Part shown: piece by piece, positions 10,417 to 19,608 of the stretch
Numbering within the stretch: the first letter of the stretch is position 1
How the letters are laid out: every line of letters begins with the position of its first letter
Source: Lachnospiraceae bacterium
GTDB lineage: Bacteria; Bacillota; Clostridia; Lachnospirales; Lachnospiraceae
Reading direction: 5' to 3'
NCBI GenBank assembly: GCA_022510585.1
Contig: JAFLTF010000001.1
Span: forward strand, 1 to 51,904
Length of the DNA stretch: 51,904 nt
Translations under genes and position numbers: made by a program
The notes under the pieces: model-generated
Told to the model about the DNA's origin: nothing
Seen by the model: only the letters and a program-made list of their open reading frames with translations
The model's database searches: none

Positions 10417-11316
10417 CTAACATGATATGGAGATATCCAGCGCCTTATTCAAAGCATCACAGAGAATATGGCTGATCTGCTGCACCTGAAAATCCACATC
10501 TTTGCTGGTCACATACATATTATTGAGTTCCGACAGGGCATTTGGATACTCTCCGATGGCATCCCCCACGATGGTTGCTGCATCCACTACCGTAGGTACG
10601 CCAATGGCAAGCACCGGTACGTTCAAACTTTCCTTAGTCAACGCGTTTCTGTGGTTTCCTACACCCGAACCGGGATGGATGCCTGTGTTGGTGATCTGTA
10701 TGGTGCGATTCAATCGTTTGGTAGACCTGGCTGCCAGCGCATCGATGACAATGACCTGATCGGGATTTGTCTGCTCTATAACGCCTTTGATGATCTCTGC
10801 GGATTCCATCCCCGTCCTGGCCATGACTCCCGGCACCAGACTGCTGACCATGTGCATTTTGGAGCAGTTATATGCGACCTTTCCATATTCCATGACAATA
10901 TGTCTGTTGACAAAAAGATTATCCACTACGTTCGGTCCAAGAGAATCCGCCGTTACATCCCTGTTGCCAAGTCCTACCACCAGAATGGATTTTTCTTCCT
11001 CCGGTTCTGCGATCAGCTTTCTGATCTCCTGTGCAAGTATATCGGATATTTCCTGATGGTAGTCATCCTCCGGTTCGATCATTCCGGGGGCTTCTAAAGT
11101 AACATAGGTTCCCATGGGTTTTCCCATTGCACGGGCACCGTTTTTGGTTTCGATGATGACCTTCGTAATATGCACGTCACTGTCCTTATCGTAGTTTTCT
11201 TCCACTTTTATACCATGGACCTCTTTTTCTTTTCCATCAATACTCTCTCTGGCCTCCAATGCCAGGTCCGTTCTGACCTGAAACCAACCCATAGCGTCAT
11301 GTCCTCGTTTCTTCAT
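10417..11316 (-). CDS. gpr: GPR germination endopeptidase
   Basis: FQVRTDLALEARE, VVGLGNRDVTADSLGPNVVDNLFVNRH, SSLVPGVMARTGMESAEIIKGVIEQTNPDQVIVIDALAARS. Confidence 0.95.
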   Translation of the reverse strand: MKKRGHDAMGWFQVRTDLALEARESIDGKEKEVHGIKVEENYDKDSDVHITKVIIETKNGARAMGKPMGTYVTLEAPGMIEPEDDYHQEISDILAQEIRKLIAEPEEEKSILVVGLGNRDVTADSLGPNVVDNLFVNRHIVMEYGKVAYNCSKMHMVSSLVPGVMARTGMESAEIIKGVIEQTNPDQVIVIDALAARSTKRLNRTIQITNTGIHPGSGVGNHRNALTKESLNVPVLAIGVPTVVDAATIVGDAIGEYPNALSELNNMYVTSKDVDFQVQQISHILCDALNKALDISISC

Positions 11317-11392
11317 CCTTGTTTGTTTATAATATGCAAAGAGTGGTTGTTTTGCATGGTTTTAGTTTTAACAAAAAAGTCGAAAATATGTA

Positions 11393-11421
11393 TTGACAGA
11401 AATTAACTCTTATTCTACAAT
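11393..11421 (+). promoter_or_regulatory. SigA-type promoter of rpsT
   Basis: TTGACA-N17-TACAAT. Confidence 0.75.
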
Positions 11422-11426
11422 AATAT

Positions 11427-11469
11427 CTGTGTTTTCATTAAATCGTCCGTGTCCGGGTTAATGAGACAG
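11427..11469 (+). promoter_or_regulatory. Structured 5' leader of rpsT
   Basis: CTGT gttt TCATTAA atcgtCCGtgtcCGGg TTAATGA g ACAG; nested inverted repeats beginning about where the transcript should start. Confidence 0.5.
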
Positions 11470-11492
11470 ATTGAAAATAGGAGGTGTGCAAC

Positions 11493-11756
11493 TTGGCTAA
11501 TATCAAATCTGCGAAGAAAAGAATCTTAGTAAACAGAACAAAGGCTGAAAGAAATAAAGCAATTAAGTCCGGCGTTAAGACTTCTATTAAGAAAGTAAAC
11601 GAAGCAATTACCGCTAATGACAAAGAAGCTGCAAAGGCCGCTCTGCTTGCTGCTACGTCTACGATTGATAAGGCTGCTTCAAAAGGCGTATATCACAAGA
11701 ATACGGCTTCCAGAAAAGTATCCCGTTTGGCACAGGCAGTCAATAAGATGGCTTAA
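11493..11756 (+). CDS. rpsT: 30S ribosomal protein S20
   Basis: (M)ANIKSAKKRILVNRTKAERNKAIKSGVKT...NTASRKVSRLAQAVN; TTG at 11493 gives the canonical MANIKSAKKR N-terminus after AGGAGG, shorter than the ORF-track start at 11484. Confidence 0.95.
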   Translation: MANIKSAKKRILVNRTKAERNKAIKSGVKTSIKKVNEAITANDKEAAKAALLAATSTIDKAASKGVYHKNTASRKVSRLAQAVNKMA

Positions 11757-11790
11757 TTAATTAATTGATTATAATATTTTCTTATCATAT

Positions 11791-11826
11791 AAAAAACAAC
11801 CCATACCGTCATGTGGGTTGTTTTTA
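11791..11826. terminator. Bidirectional Rho-independent terminator between rpsT and the TPM gene
   Basis: AAAAACAACCCA-taccgtcatg-TGGGTTGTTTTT. Confidence 0.8.
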
Positions 11827-11891
11827 TTTTATGCGTATTTCTGTCCTTGCCAAAATTGACTGTATCGGTCAATGTGCGGATGATGCACTTT

Positions 11892-12764
11892 TTATCGGCT
11901 GTGGCCTCCGCCGCCGTGACTTCCGCCGCCTCCGCCTCCGCTATGGCCTCCGCCGCCTCCACTGCTGCTGGATTCAATACGGTGTTGTACTACGTTCTTC
12001 CGCAAGAAAATATCCTGTCTGTTGACAAACTGTGCATTCTGCCCTTTTACATAAGTAACCGCAGTTGTGGTCTTTTTACCGCTGCGGGACTTCCAATTTG
12101 CAATAATAAACACAATTGCCACAATAATGCCTGCCGGGATGGGCAGCCATGGCGGTACATCTGCATGGAAGAGGCGGGTCCCCAGCATATCATCATAAAA
12201 ATCATTGACATAGGTCTTATAAGCACGGTATGGATCATGCTCCACATAGCGGTACACCCGGTCCAGAATGTGGTCAATGTCTTCATCCAAATAAGCAGTC
12301 TTCACAATGCCGGTCGTGCAAAACCATGTATGGATCTTTCCGTCATCTGCCCTGCTCCAGTTATCTACCAGGATCACACCGTCTCCGTTCGGTCTGTCAT
12401 AACCGAGATTATTTTCCTCCCAGAACTGTTCCGCATAGATTCGGACAAACTGATTGGAAGGCACTTTCGGCTCGATGCTTCTGGCATATTCTTCCAAAGG
12501 TTCATTCAGGGTGACCAGTACGATATCACAGCCCGTCTGCTTTTCTCTTTTGGCGATCAGCTCCCTGAGTTTCTGTTCCTCCTTATCCGTCAGAACATCC
12601 GCTTTGTCAAAAACTCTCTCCGTGATCAGGCATTCTTTATTGGTACGTTCATAATAATTTGCATTGGATTTCAGAATATGCAGACCTTTTAAGGAAAAAA
12701 ATATCACAGCCAGCACGATCAGAGTAATATAGACCCATTTAAAAAATTTAAAATACTCTCTCAT
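11892..12764 (-). CDS. TPM domain (YgcG-type) membrane protein with Gly/His/Ser-rich tail
   Basis: ERVFDKADVLTDKEEQKLRELIAKREKQTGCDIVLVTLN, DGVILVDNWSR; N- and C-terminal TM; tail SSSSGGGGGHSGGGGGGSHGGGGHSR. Confidence 0.8.
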   Translation of the reverse strand: MREYFKFFKWVYITLIVLAVIFFSLKGLHILKSNANYYERTNKECLITERVFDKADVLTDKEEQKLRELIAKREKQTGCDIVLVTLNEPLEEYARSIEPKVPSNQFVRIYAEQFWEENNLGYDRPNGDGVILVDNWSRADDGKIHTWFCTTGIVKTAYLDEDIDHILDRVYRYVEHDPYRAYKTYVNDFYDDMLGTRLFHADVPPWLPIPAGIIVAIVFIIANWKSRSGKKTTTAVTYVKGQNAQFVNRQDIFLRKNVVQHRIESSSSGGGGGHSGGGGGGSHGGGGHSR

Positions 12765-13748
12765 CTACAGCACCTCCAAAATCGCGATTGCCAAAGAAGT
12801 CATCACGCTGACGGATATCATGGCAGAAAGGCCGTATAACAGCACTTTTAATCTGGATACCGGTGTCTTTCCGACGACCTTACCGGTCTGCCCGTTTACA
12901 TGGAACCGATAGACTTCTCCGCGATACCGGTATTCATACATCCATACCGGCATCAGTGCATAGTTGATACCGTTTCTGTCCAGATTGAGATCTTTCCGAA
13001 TAGGTCTGACCGAATTATAACCCGTTAAGGACTGCTGCATCAGTTCTTCGGAGGCTTTCTGCACTTTCACCTGAGCGCGTCCTTCCAATTCCGGAGCCCC
13101 CTGATTATACATTTCTCCGTAAAAACCCGACATATATTTAGGCTGAAATTCTTCCAGCTCCTGATATGTATAGGGCTCCATCAAATCCATTTCTCCGTCA
13201 TCCATAACAAAGGAGGCATCTACCGGAACCCTTTCAAAACCCGCTTCCATCTGTCTGATAACTTCATAATAGGAGGTCTCTACATATTCCGTATTACCGC
13301 TCCGCCAGCTCCTCACCTTGGTACCCTCGCCCTGGAAATGGTAATGTGCCTGATAATCATACAGCCAGAAAGGCACATAGATTCCCCGCATCTGCTCCAG
13401 ACTCTTCTGTGAGAGAAAACCTGACGGTGTAAAGACCCTTTTAGAAAATTCTTTATTCAGCGCCTCTACCGCCTTTTCTTTATCTACCTTAAAGGGCAGG
13501 ATCAGATGGGGCTCATAAATACCTTCCACTCTTTCGTCAAACACGATGTGGCTGCCGCAGTGTGTGCATCTGTCCGCCGAAGTATATTGCCCTACAGAGA
13601 TCGGCGCGCCGCAGTTTCCGCATTGGGTAAGGGAACCTTCTTTAATCACATTCTCACTGTCCAGACTTTCACAATGGGGACAGTACATCTTCTTTCTGTT
13701 CGGTTCATAGACTATGTTACCGCCACAGTTTTTACATTTAAAAATCAT
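12765..13748 (-). CDS. Double zinc-ribbon protein with C-terminal TM segment
   Basis: CKNCGGNIVYEPNRKKMYCPHC and CGNCGAPISVGQYTSADRCTHCG; C-terminal hydrophobic LLYGLSAMISVSVMTSLAIAILEVL. Confidence 0.75.
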   Translation of the reverse strand: MIFKCKNCGGNIVYEPNRKKMYCPHCESLDSENVIKEGSLTQCGNCGAPISVGQYTSADRCTHCGSHIVFDERVEGIYEPHLILPFKVDKEKAVEALNKEFSKRVFTPSGFLSQKSLEQMRGIYVPFWLYDYQAHYHFQGEGTKVRSWRSGNTEYVETSYYEVIRQMEAGFERVPVDASFVMDDGEMDLMEPYTYQELEEFQPKYMSGFYGEMYNQGAPELEGRAQVKVQKASEELMQQSLTGYNSVRPIRKDLNLDRNGINYALMPVWMYEYRYRGEVYRFHVNGQTGKVVGKTPVSRLKVLLYGLSAMISVSVMTSLAIAILEVL

Positions 13749-13827
13749 ATTGCCGCTCCTTCCTGTAGTTTCTTATCTATTGTAACAGAAAATTGTTGAA
13801 ATTGACAGAGAAAATATAAAATTATCA

Positions 13828-13856
13828 TTGCCCATTCTTTCTATTTTCTATATACT
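13828..13856 (+). promoter_or_regulatory. SigA-like promoter of the PurF-like gene
   Basis: TTGCCC-N17-TATACT. Confidence 0.5.
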
Positions 13857-13942
13857 GATATTATGAAACCTGATGGCAATCACATCTTAACACAGTAAAG
13901 ACATTGCGCCTGCGTGCGGAATAGAAAGGCTTGGTGAAAAAT

Positions 13943-15349
13943 ATGGGTGGATTCTTTGGCGTTGCATCAAAAGAGGATTGTGTGTTTGATCTGTTCTTTG
14001 GGACGGACTATCATTCTCATCTGGGAACCAGACGTGCCGGCATGGCTGTCTATGATAAGGAAAACGGTTTTGACCGGGCAATTCACAATATTGAAAATGC
14101 ACCGTTTCGAACCAAATTTGACAAGGATGCAAACACCATGCACGGCAGCATGGGCATCGGCAGTATTTCCGATTATGAACCGCAGCCGCTGATCATCCGT
14201 TCCCATCATGGCACCTATGCCATTACCACAGTGGGCAAAATCAACAATACAGATGAGATCGTAAATAAACTTTTTCAAAGTGGACATGCCCATTTTCTGG
14301 AAATGAGCGGCGGTGAAATCAATGCAACGGAACTGGTTGCCGCTATCATCAATCAAAAAGAAAATCTGATCGAGGGCCTGCAGTACGCGCAGGAACTGGT
14401 GGAAGGCTCTATGACGATGCTGCTTATGACACCGAAGGGTATTTTTGCCGCAAGGGACCGGCTCGGCCGTACTCCGGTGACGATCGGCAGGAAAGAAGGC
14501 GCCTGTTGCGTTTCCTTTGAGAGTTTTGCCTATCTGAATCTGGGCTATACCCAGGCCAAAGAGCTGGGTCCCGGTGAAATTGCCATTATCACGCCGGAAG
14601 GTACAAAGACGCTGGTTGCGCCGGGAAAGGATATGAAAATCTGTACGTTCCTATGGATCTATTACGGTTATCCTTCTTCTTCCTATGAAGGTATCAGCGT
14701 AGAGACAATGCGTTATCAATGCGGTACTCTGCTTGCTTCCCGCGACAATGTCAGTGCAGATAATGTTGCCGGCGTACCGGATTCCGGAACCGCTCATGCG
14801 ATCGGCTATGCCAATAAATCCGGAATTCCTTTTTCCAGACCTTTCATCAAATATACGCCTACCTGGCCCCGTTCCTTCATGCCGACGATGCAGAGCAAAC
14901 GGAACCTGATTGCAAAAATGAAGCTGATTCCGGTACATGACCTGATCAAAGGCAGAAGCCTTGTGCTGATTGACGACTCCATCGTACGGGGCACGCAGCT
15001 TCGGGAAACAACGGAATTCCTGTACCAGAGCGGTGCAAAAGAGGTACATATCCGTCCTGCCTGTCCGCCCTTATTGTTTGGCTGTAAATATTTGAATTTC
15101 TCGCGTTCTACTTCCGAGATGGAGCTGATCACCCGTCAGGTCATCAAAGAGATGGAAGCCGATAATAAAGATCCGAATCTGTCGGTTTACGCCGACCCGG
15201 AATCTACACAGTATCACGATATGCTGGAAAAAATAAGAGAGAAGCTCAACTTCACTTCTCTCCGTTATCATCGTCTGGACGATATGATCGCCTCGGTAGG
15301 CATTGATAAATCCAAACTTTGTACTTATTGCTGGGATGGCCGCGAATAG
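13943..15349 (+). CDS. PurF-like amidophosphoribosyltransferase family protein lacking the N-terminal catalytic Cys
   Basis: MGGFFGVASKEDCVFDLFFGTDYHSHLGTRRAGMAV, DRLGRTPVTIG, PRPP motif VLIDDSIVRGTQ, C-terminal CTYC. ORF track starts at 13931; ATG 13943 fits an AGAAAGG motif upstream. Confidence 0.85.
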   Translation: MGGFFGVASKEDCVFDLFFGTDYHSHLGTRRAGMAVYDKENGFDRAIHNIENAPFRTKFDKDANTMHGSMGIGSISDYEPQPLIIRSHHGTYAITTVGKINNTDEIVNKLFQSGHAHFLEMSGGEINATELVAAIINQKENLIEGLQYAQELVEGSMTMLLMTPKGIFAARDRLGRTPVTIGRKEGACCVSFESFAYLNLGYTQAKELGPGEIAIITPEGTKTLVAPGKDMKICTFLWIYYGYPSSSYEGISVETMRYQCGTLLASRDNVSADNVAGVPDSGTAHAIGYANKSGIPFSRPFIKYTPTWPRSFMPTMQSKRNLIAKMKLIPVHDLIKGRSLVLIDDSIVRGTQLRETTEFLYQSGAKEVHIRPACPPLLFGCKYLNFSRSTSEMELITRQVIKEMEADNKDPNLSVYADPESTQYHDMLEKIREKLNFTSLRYHRLDDMIASVGIDKSKLCTYCWDGRE

Positions 15350-15360
15350 CGGTCATCTTT
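15335..15360 (+). terminator. Stem-loop spanning the stop codon of the PurF-like gene
   Basis: GATGGCCGC-GAATA-GCGGTCATC-TTT; one G.U pair; short T-run. Confidence 0.45.
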
Positions 15361-15370
15361 CATCTACGCT

Positions 15371-15955
15371 CTACACAGACTCCATCGCCTGTACCACATC
15401 TTCTTCACAGCTTCTCATGGCCAGAATGGTCTTCCAAAGCAGATCGTCCAACTCAATTCCCATCATTTCGGCGCCTTTTTCAATAACCTCTCTGGAACAG
15501 CCTGCCGCAAAACTGGTGGTCTTGTATTTTTTCTTCAGGGATTTCAGTTCCATATCCTGTACACTCTTAGAGGGGCGCATACGCGCCGCGGCGCCAATCA
15601 GACCGGTCAGTTCATCTACCGCATACAAAACTTTCTCCATCTCATGCTCCGGCTTGATATCCACGGTCAGTCCATATCCGTGGCTGCATACGGCATGGAT
15701 GATGTCTTCTCCTACACCGCCTTCGCGCAGAAGTTCCGGTGCTTTGATACAGTGTTCCTCGGGATACTTTTCAAAGTCAATATCATGAAGAAGTCCCACG
15801 ATTCCCCAGTATTCTTCTTCATCACCGTAGCCCGATTCCTTTGCAAACCATTTCATCACACCCTCTACCGTGAGAGCATGCTGGATGTGGAAAGGTTCGC
15901 TATTATATTTTTTCAAAAGAAGGAAGGCATCTTCCCTTGTAATATGTTCTTTCAT
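15371..15955 (-). CDS. HD domain hydrolase
   Basis: IQHALTVEGVMKWFAKE...WGIVGLLHDIDFEKYPEEH, SHGYGL, AVDELTGLI. Confidence 0.8.
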   Translation of the reverse strand: MKEHITREDAFLLLKKYNSEPFHIQHALTVEGVMKWFAKESGYGDEEEYWGIVGLLHDIDFEKYPEEHCIKAPELLREGGVGEDIIHAVCSHGYGLTVDIKPEHEMEKVLYAVDELTGLIGAAARMRPSKSVQDMELKSLKKKYKTTSFAAGCSREVIEKGAEMMGIELDDLLWKTILAMRSCEEDVVQAMESV

Positions 15956-15983
15956 AATTAAATATCTCCTGCTATTTAATTTT

Positions 15984-17279
15984 TCATCCTTTTTTCAGCG
16001 GACTCTTACGATAGATGATATCATCGCGTCCCGGGCCGTTGGATATCATAGTGATAGGGTATCCGATCTGCCCTTCAATAAATTCTATATAGCCACGGCA
16101 GTTTTCCGGCAGTTCTTCGTAGTTCTTGATGCCGCGGATCTCACATTTCCAACCCGGAAGCGTTTTTAAGACCGGTTTGGCCTTCTCCAGTTTCGCAGTC
16201 ACCGGGAAGTCCGTGGTCACCTCACCGTCAACCTCATAACCCACACAGACCGGGATTTCATCCAGATAGCCCAGCACATCCAATACGGTAAAGGCCACAT
16301 CTGTGGTTCCCTGTAATCTGCAGCCGTATTTGGAAGCGACGCAGTCAAACCATCCCATACGGCGCGGACGTCCGGTAGTTGCTCCATACTCTCCGCCGTC
16401 GCCGCCGCGGCGTCTAAGTTCATCCGCTTCTTCCCCAAAGATTTCGGACACAAAGGCTCCCGCACCGACTGCCGACGAATAGGCTTTACATACGGTCACG
16501 ATCTGTTTGATCTCATAGGGCGGAATGCCTGCGCCGATGGCACCGTACGCCGCCAACGTGGAAGATGAGGTTACCATCGGATAGATACCGTGATCGGGGT
16601 CTTTTAATGTACCAAGCTGCCCTTCCAGCAGGATGGTCTTACCCTCTTTGATCGCCTGATCCAGATAAGAAGCCACGTCACAGACATAGGGTTTTATCAT
16701 TTCTTTGTACTGATGCAGGGTTTTAAGCAGTTCTTCCGGCACAATAAGAGGCTTGTGATACAAATGCTTAAGAAGCACATTCTTGGTTTCGCAGATTCGG
16801 TTCACTTTCTCTTGCAACAGTTCCTCGTCAAAAAGCTCACTGACCTGAAAACCGATCTTGGCATATTTATCGGAATAAAAGGGTGCAATCCCGGACTTGG
16901 TAGAGCCAAAAGATTTGCCGCCCAGTCTTTCTTCTTCATACTGGTCAAACAGGATATGATAGGGCATGACGATCTGACATCTGTCGGATACCAGAATCTT
17001 AGGCATCGGCACATCCCTGTCCGTAATGGATTTGATCTCATCAAAAAGAATCGGAATGTTCAATGCCACGCCGTTACCGATAATACTTGTAACATGGTCG
17101 TAAAATACTCCCGACGGTAAGGTATGAAGCGCAAACTTTCCGTAATTGTTCACGATCGTATGTCCTGCGTTGGCGCCCCCCTGAAAACGAATGACAATGT
17201 CGGCTTCTTTCGCCATCATATCTGTAATCTTACCTTTTCCTTCGTCACCCCAGTTGGCGCCTACTATTGCTTTTACCAT
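15984..17279 (-). CDS. purA: Adenylosuccinate synthetase
   Basis: VGANWGDEGKGKITDMMAKEADIVIRFQGGANAGHTIV, ILLEGQLGTLKDPDHGIYPMVTSSST, GRPRRMGWFD. Confidence 0.96.
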   Translation of the reverse strand: MVKAIVGANWGDEGKGKITDMMAKEADIVIRFQGGANAGHTIVNNYGKFALHTLPSGVFYDHVTSIIGNGVALNIPILFDEIKSITDRDVPMPKILVSDRCQIVMPYHILFDQYEEERLGGKSFGSTKSGIAPFYSDKYAKIGFQVSELFDEELLQEKVNRICETKNVLLKHLYHKPLIVPEELLKTLHQYKEMIKPYVCDVASYLDQAIKEGKTILLEGQLGTLKDPDHGIYPMVTSSSTLAAYGAIGAGIPPYEIKQIVTVCKAYSSAVGAGAFVSEIFGEEADELRRRGGDGGEYGATTGRPRRMGWFDCVASKYGCRLQGTTDVAFTVLDVLGYLDEIPVCVGYEVDGEVTTDFPVTAKLEKAKPVLKTLPGWKCEIRGIKNYEELPENCRGYIEFIEGQIGYPITMISNGPGRDDIIYRKSPLKKG

Positions 17280-17341
17280 TTGATATCCTCCAAACTCTTT
17301 CTAAATTATATTATCTTTCCTGGTAATTTATAGGAAATTGT

Positions 17342-18793
17342 TTACACATTGATTTCCGCCTTCACTCCAAGCAGTTCTTTATTCTCCGCAAGAATCGGAT
17401 TCACAACTTCTTCCAAGAACTTCTCTACCTGCAGGGGCGCGCGGCCCACATATTTAGACGGTTCCATGGTGTTTTGCAGTTCCTCCTGGCTCATATTGAA
17501 GGCAGGATCTTCGGCAATCAGTTCCAATAGGTTATTCTCTTTACCTTCCTTCTTCACAGTAGCGCCTGCCATCATGGAGAGTTCCCGGATCTTTTCATGC
17601 AGCTCCTGACGATTGCCGCCCATCTTGACGGCATCCATCATAATATTCTCGGTTGCCATAAAAGGCAGCTCGCTTAAGAGATGCTTGGTTATGACTTTCT
17701 CATAGACCACCAAGCCATCCACTACATTCAGGCAAAGATCCAGAATGCCGTCCACCGCAAGAAAGGCTTCGGGAATGGAAAGCCGTTTGTTTGCCGAATC
17801 ATCCAGGGTTCTTTCAAACCACTGGGTTGCCGAAGTAATGGCGGGATTTAAGGCATCCACCATCACATATCTGGACAGGGAAGCAATCCTTTCACTTCTC
17901 ATCGGATTTCTCTTATATGCCATGGCGGAGGAACCGATCTGGCTCTTTTCAAAAGGTTCTTCCACTTCCTTTAAATGCTGTAATAATCGAATATCATTGG
18001 ACATCTTATGGGCCGATGCCGCAATGCCCGCAAGCACGTTGCAGACTCTGGTATCCACTTTCCGGGAATAGGTCTGTCCGGATACGGGATAACATTTTTC
18101 AAATCCCATTTTCTTTGCGATCATGGGATCGATCTTATCAATGGTCTCCTGATCACCGTCAAACAGTTCCAGAAAAGAGGCTTGGGTACCGGTAGTCCCT
18201 TTGGAGCCCAGCAGCTTCATTGTAGACAGTACATAGTTAAGATCTTCCAGATCCAGACAGAATTCCTGTGCCCAAAGCGTCGCTCTTTTCCCTACGGTAG
18301 TCGGCTGTGCCGGCTGGAAATGGGTGAAAGCCAGGGTTGGGAGATCTTTATACTCTTTTGCAAATTTGGCAAGTTCTGCAATCACGTTCACCAGTTTCTT
18401 CTTCACCAGCTTAAGCGCCTGCGTCATCACGATGATATCCGTGTTATCGCCGACATAACAGGAAGTCGCACCCAGATGGATGATGCCTGCTGCCTTCGGG
18501 CATTGCTGTCCGTAAGCGTACACATGGCTCATGACATCATGGCGCACTTCTTTCTCTCTTGCTTTGGCCACGTCATAGTTGATGTCCTCGGCATGCGCTT
18601 TTAACTCGTCGATCTGTTCTTTCGTGATGACAGGCTCGCCGTTTCTTGAAAGTCCAAGCTCCATTTCCGTCTCCGCCAGAGCGATCCATAGTTTCCGCCA
18701 GGTCCTGAATTTCATATCGGGTGAAAAGATGTACTGCATTTCTTTACTGGCATATCGTTCTGACAAAGGGCTCACATATTTATCGGTACTCAT
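17342..18793 (-). CDS. purB: Adenylosuccinate lyase
   Basis: YVSPLSERYASKEMQYIFS, IIHLGATSCYVGDNTD, GSSAMAYKRNPMRSERI. Confidence 0.96.
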   Translation of the reverse strand: MSTDKYVSPLSERYASKEMQYIFSPDMKFRTWRKLWIALAETEMELGLSRNGEPVITKEQIDELKAHAEDINYDVAKAREKEVRHDVMSHVYAYGQQCPKAAGIIHLGATSCYVGDNTDIIVMTQALKLVKKKLVNVIAELAKFAKEYKDLPTLAFTHFQPAQPTTVGKRATLWAQEFCLDLEDLNYVLSTMKLLGSKGTTGTQASFLELFDGDQETIDKIDPMIAKKMGFEKCYPVSGQTYSRKVDTRVCNVLAGIAASAHKMSNDIRLLQHLKEVEEPFEKSQIGSSAMAYKRNPMRSERIASLSRYVMVDALNPAITSATQWFERTLDDSANKRLSIPEAFLAVDGILDLCLNVVDGLVVYEKVITKHLLSELPFMATENIMMDAVKMGGNRQELHEKIRELSMMAGATVKKEGKENNLLELIAEDPAFNMSQEELQNTMEPSKYVGRAPLQVEKFLEEVVNPILAENKELLGVKAEINV

Positions 18794-18832
18794 TGTACTC
18801 TCCTTTTCATAACAGTTGCTATTTATTGTATT

Positions 18833-19537
18833 TTATAAGCCAAGTCTCTTAAATACTTCGTTATATGCCTCTTCCACATTTCCCAAATCTCTGCGGAAAC
18901 GGTCTTTGTCCAGTTTTTCATTGGTATGAACATCCCACAATCTGCAGGTATCCGGGCTGGTCTCGTCAGCCAGAATGATCTGTCCGTGATACCGTCCGAA
19001 TTCGATCTTAAAGTCGATCAATTTGATATCTGCCTGTAAAAAGTAGTTTTTCAGCACTTCGTTCACTTTAAATGCATATTTTTTAATGGTTTCGATCTCT
19101 TCCCATGTGGCAAGTTTCATCGCAACCGCAAAATAGCTGTTGATCAGAGGATCACCCAGCTCATCATTTTTATAGCTGAATTCAATGGTGGGCTCTTCAA
19201 AGGGCGTACCCTCCGGAACGCCAAGCCTCTTGGAAAAACTGCCTGCTGCCACGTTACGGATGATGACCTCAAGGGGTACGATCTCCACCTTTTTGACTGC
19301 TGTTTCCCTGTCGCTCAACTCTTCTATGAAATGCGTAGGAACACCTTCTTTTTCCAAAAGCTTGAACACATGGTTGGTCATCCTGTTATTGATCACGCCT
19401 TTGCCTACGATCGTGCCTTTCTTTTCACCGTTAAATGCCGTTGCATCATCCTTATAATCTACTATTAAAATATCGGGATCTTCCGTTTTGAATACTTTTT
19501 TTGCCTTTCCTTCATAGAGCTGTTCCAGTTTCTTCAT
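18833..19537 (-). CDS. purC: Phosphoribosylaminoimidazole-succinocarboxamide synthase
   Basis: [65 protein letters not shown]; likely start ATG 19535-19537. Confidence 0.96.
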   Translation of the reverse strand: MKKLEQLYEGKAKKVFKTEDPDILIVDYKDDATAFNGEKKGTIVGKGVINNRMTNHVFKLLEKEGVPTHFIEELSDRETAVKKVEIVPLEVIIRNVAAGSFSKRLGVPEGTPFEEPTIEFSYKNDELGDPLINSYFAVAMKLATWEEIETIKKYAFKVNEVLKNYFLQADIKLIDFKIEFGRYHGQIILADETSPDTCRLWDVHTNEKLDKDRFRRDLGNVEEAYNEVFKRLGL

Positions 19538-19567
19538 TGTTGTTACCTTATCCTTTCCTTTATGATG

Positions 19568-19589
19568 ATCCGGGATCATTTTCCCGGAT
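19568..19589 (-). other. Intergenic stem-loop upstream of purC
   Basis: ATCCGGGA-tcattt-TCCCGGAT perfect 8-bp stem with no downstream T-tract. Confidence 0.45.
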
Positions 19590-19608
19590 TATTTCCCCGC
19601 GTACTATT

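Noticed and set aside
11757-11790. TTAATTAATTAATTGATTATAAT direct repeat after rpsT
   Set aside because: Low-complexity AT spacer just before a terminator; no further structure.
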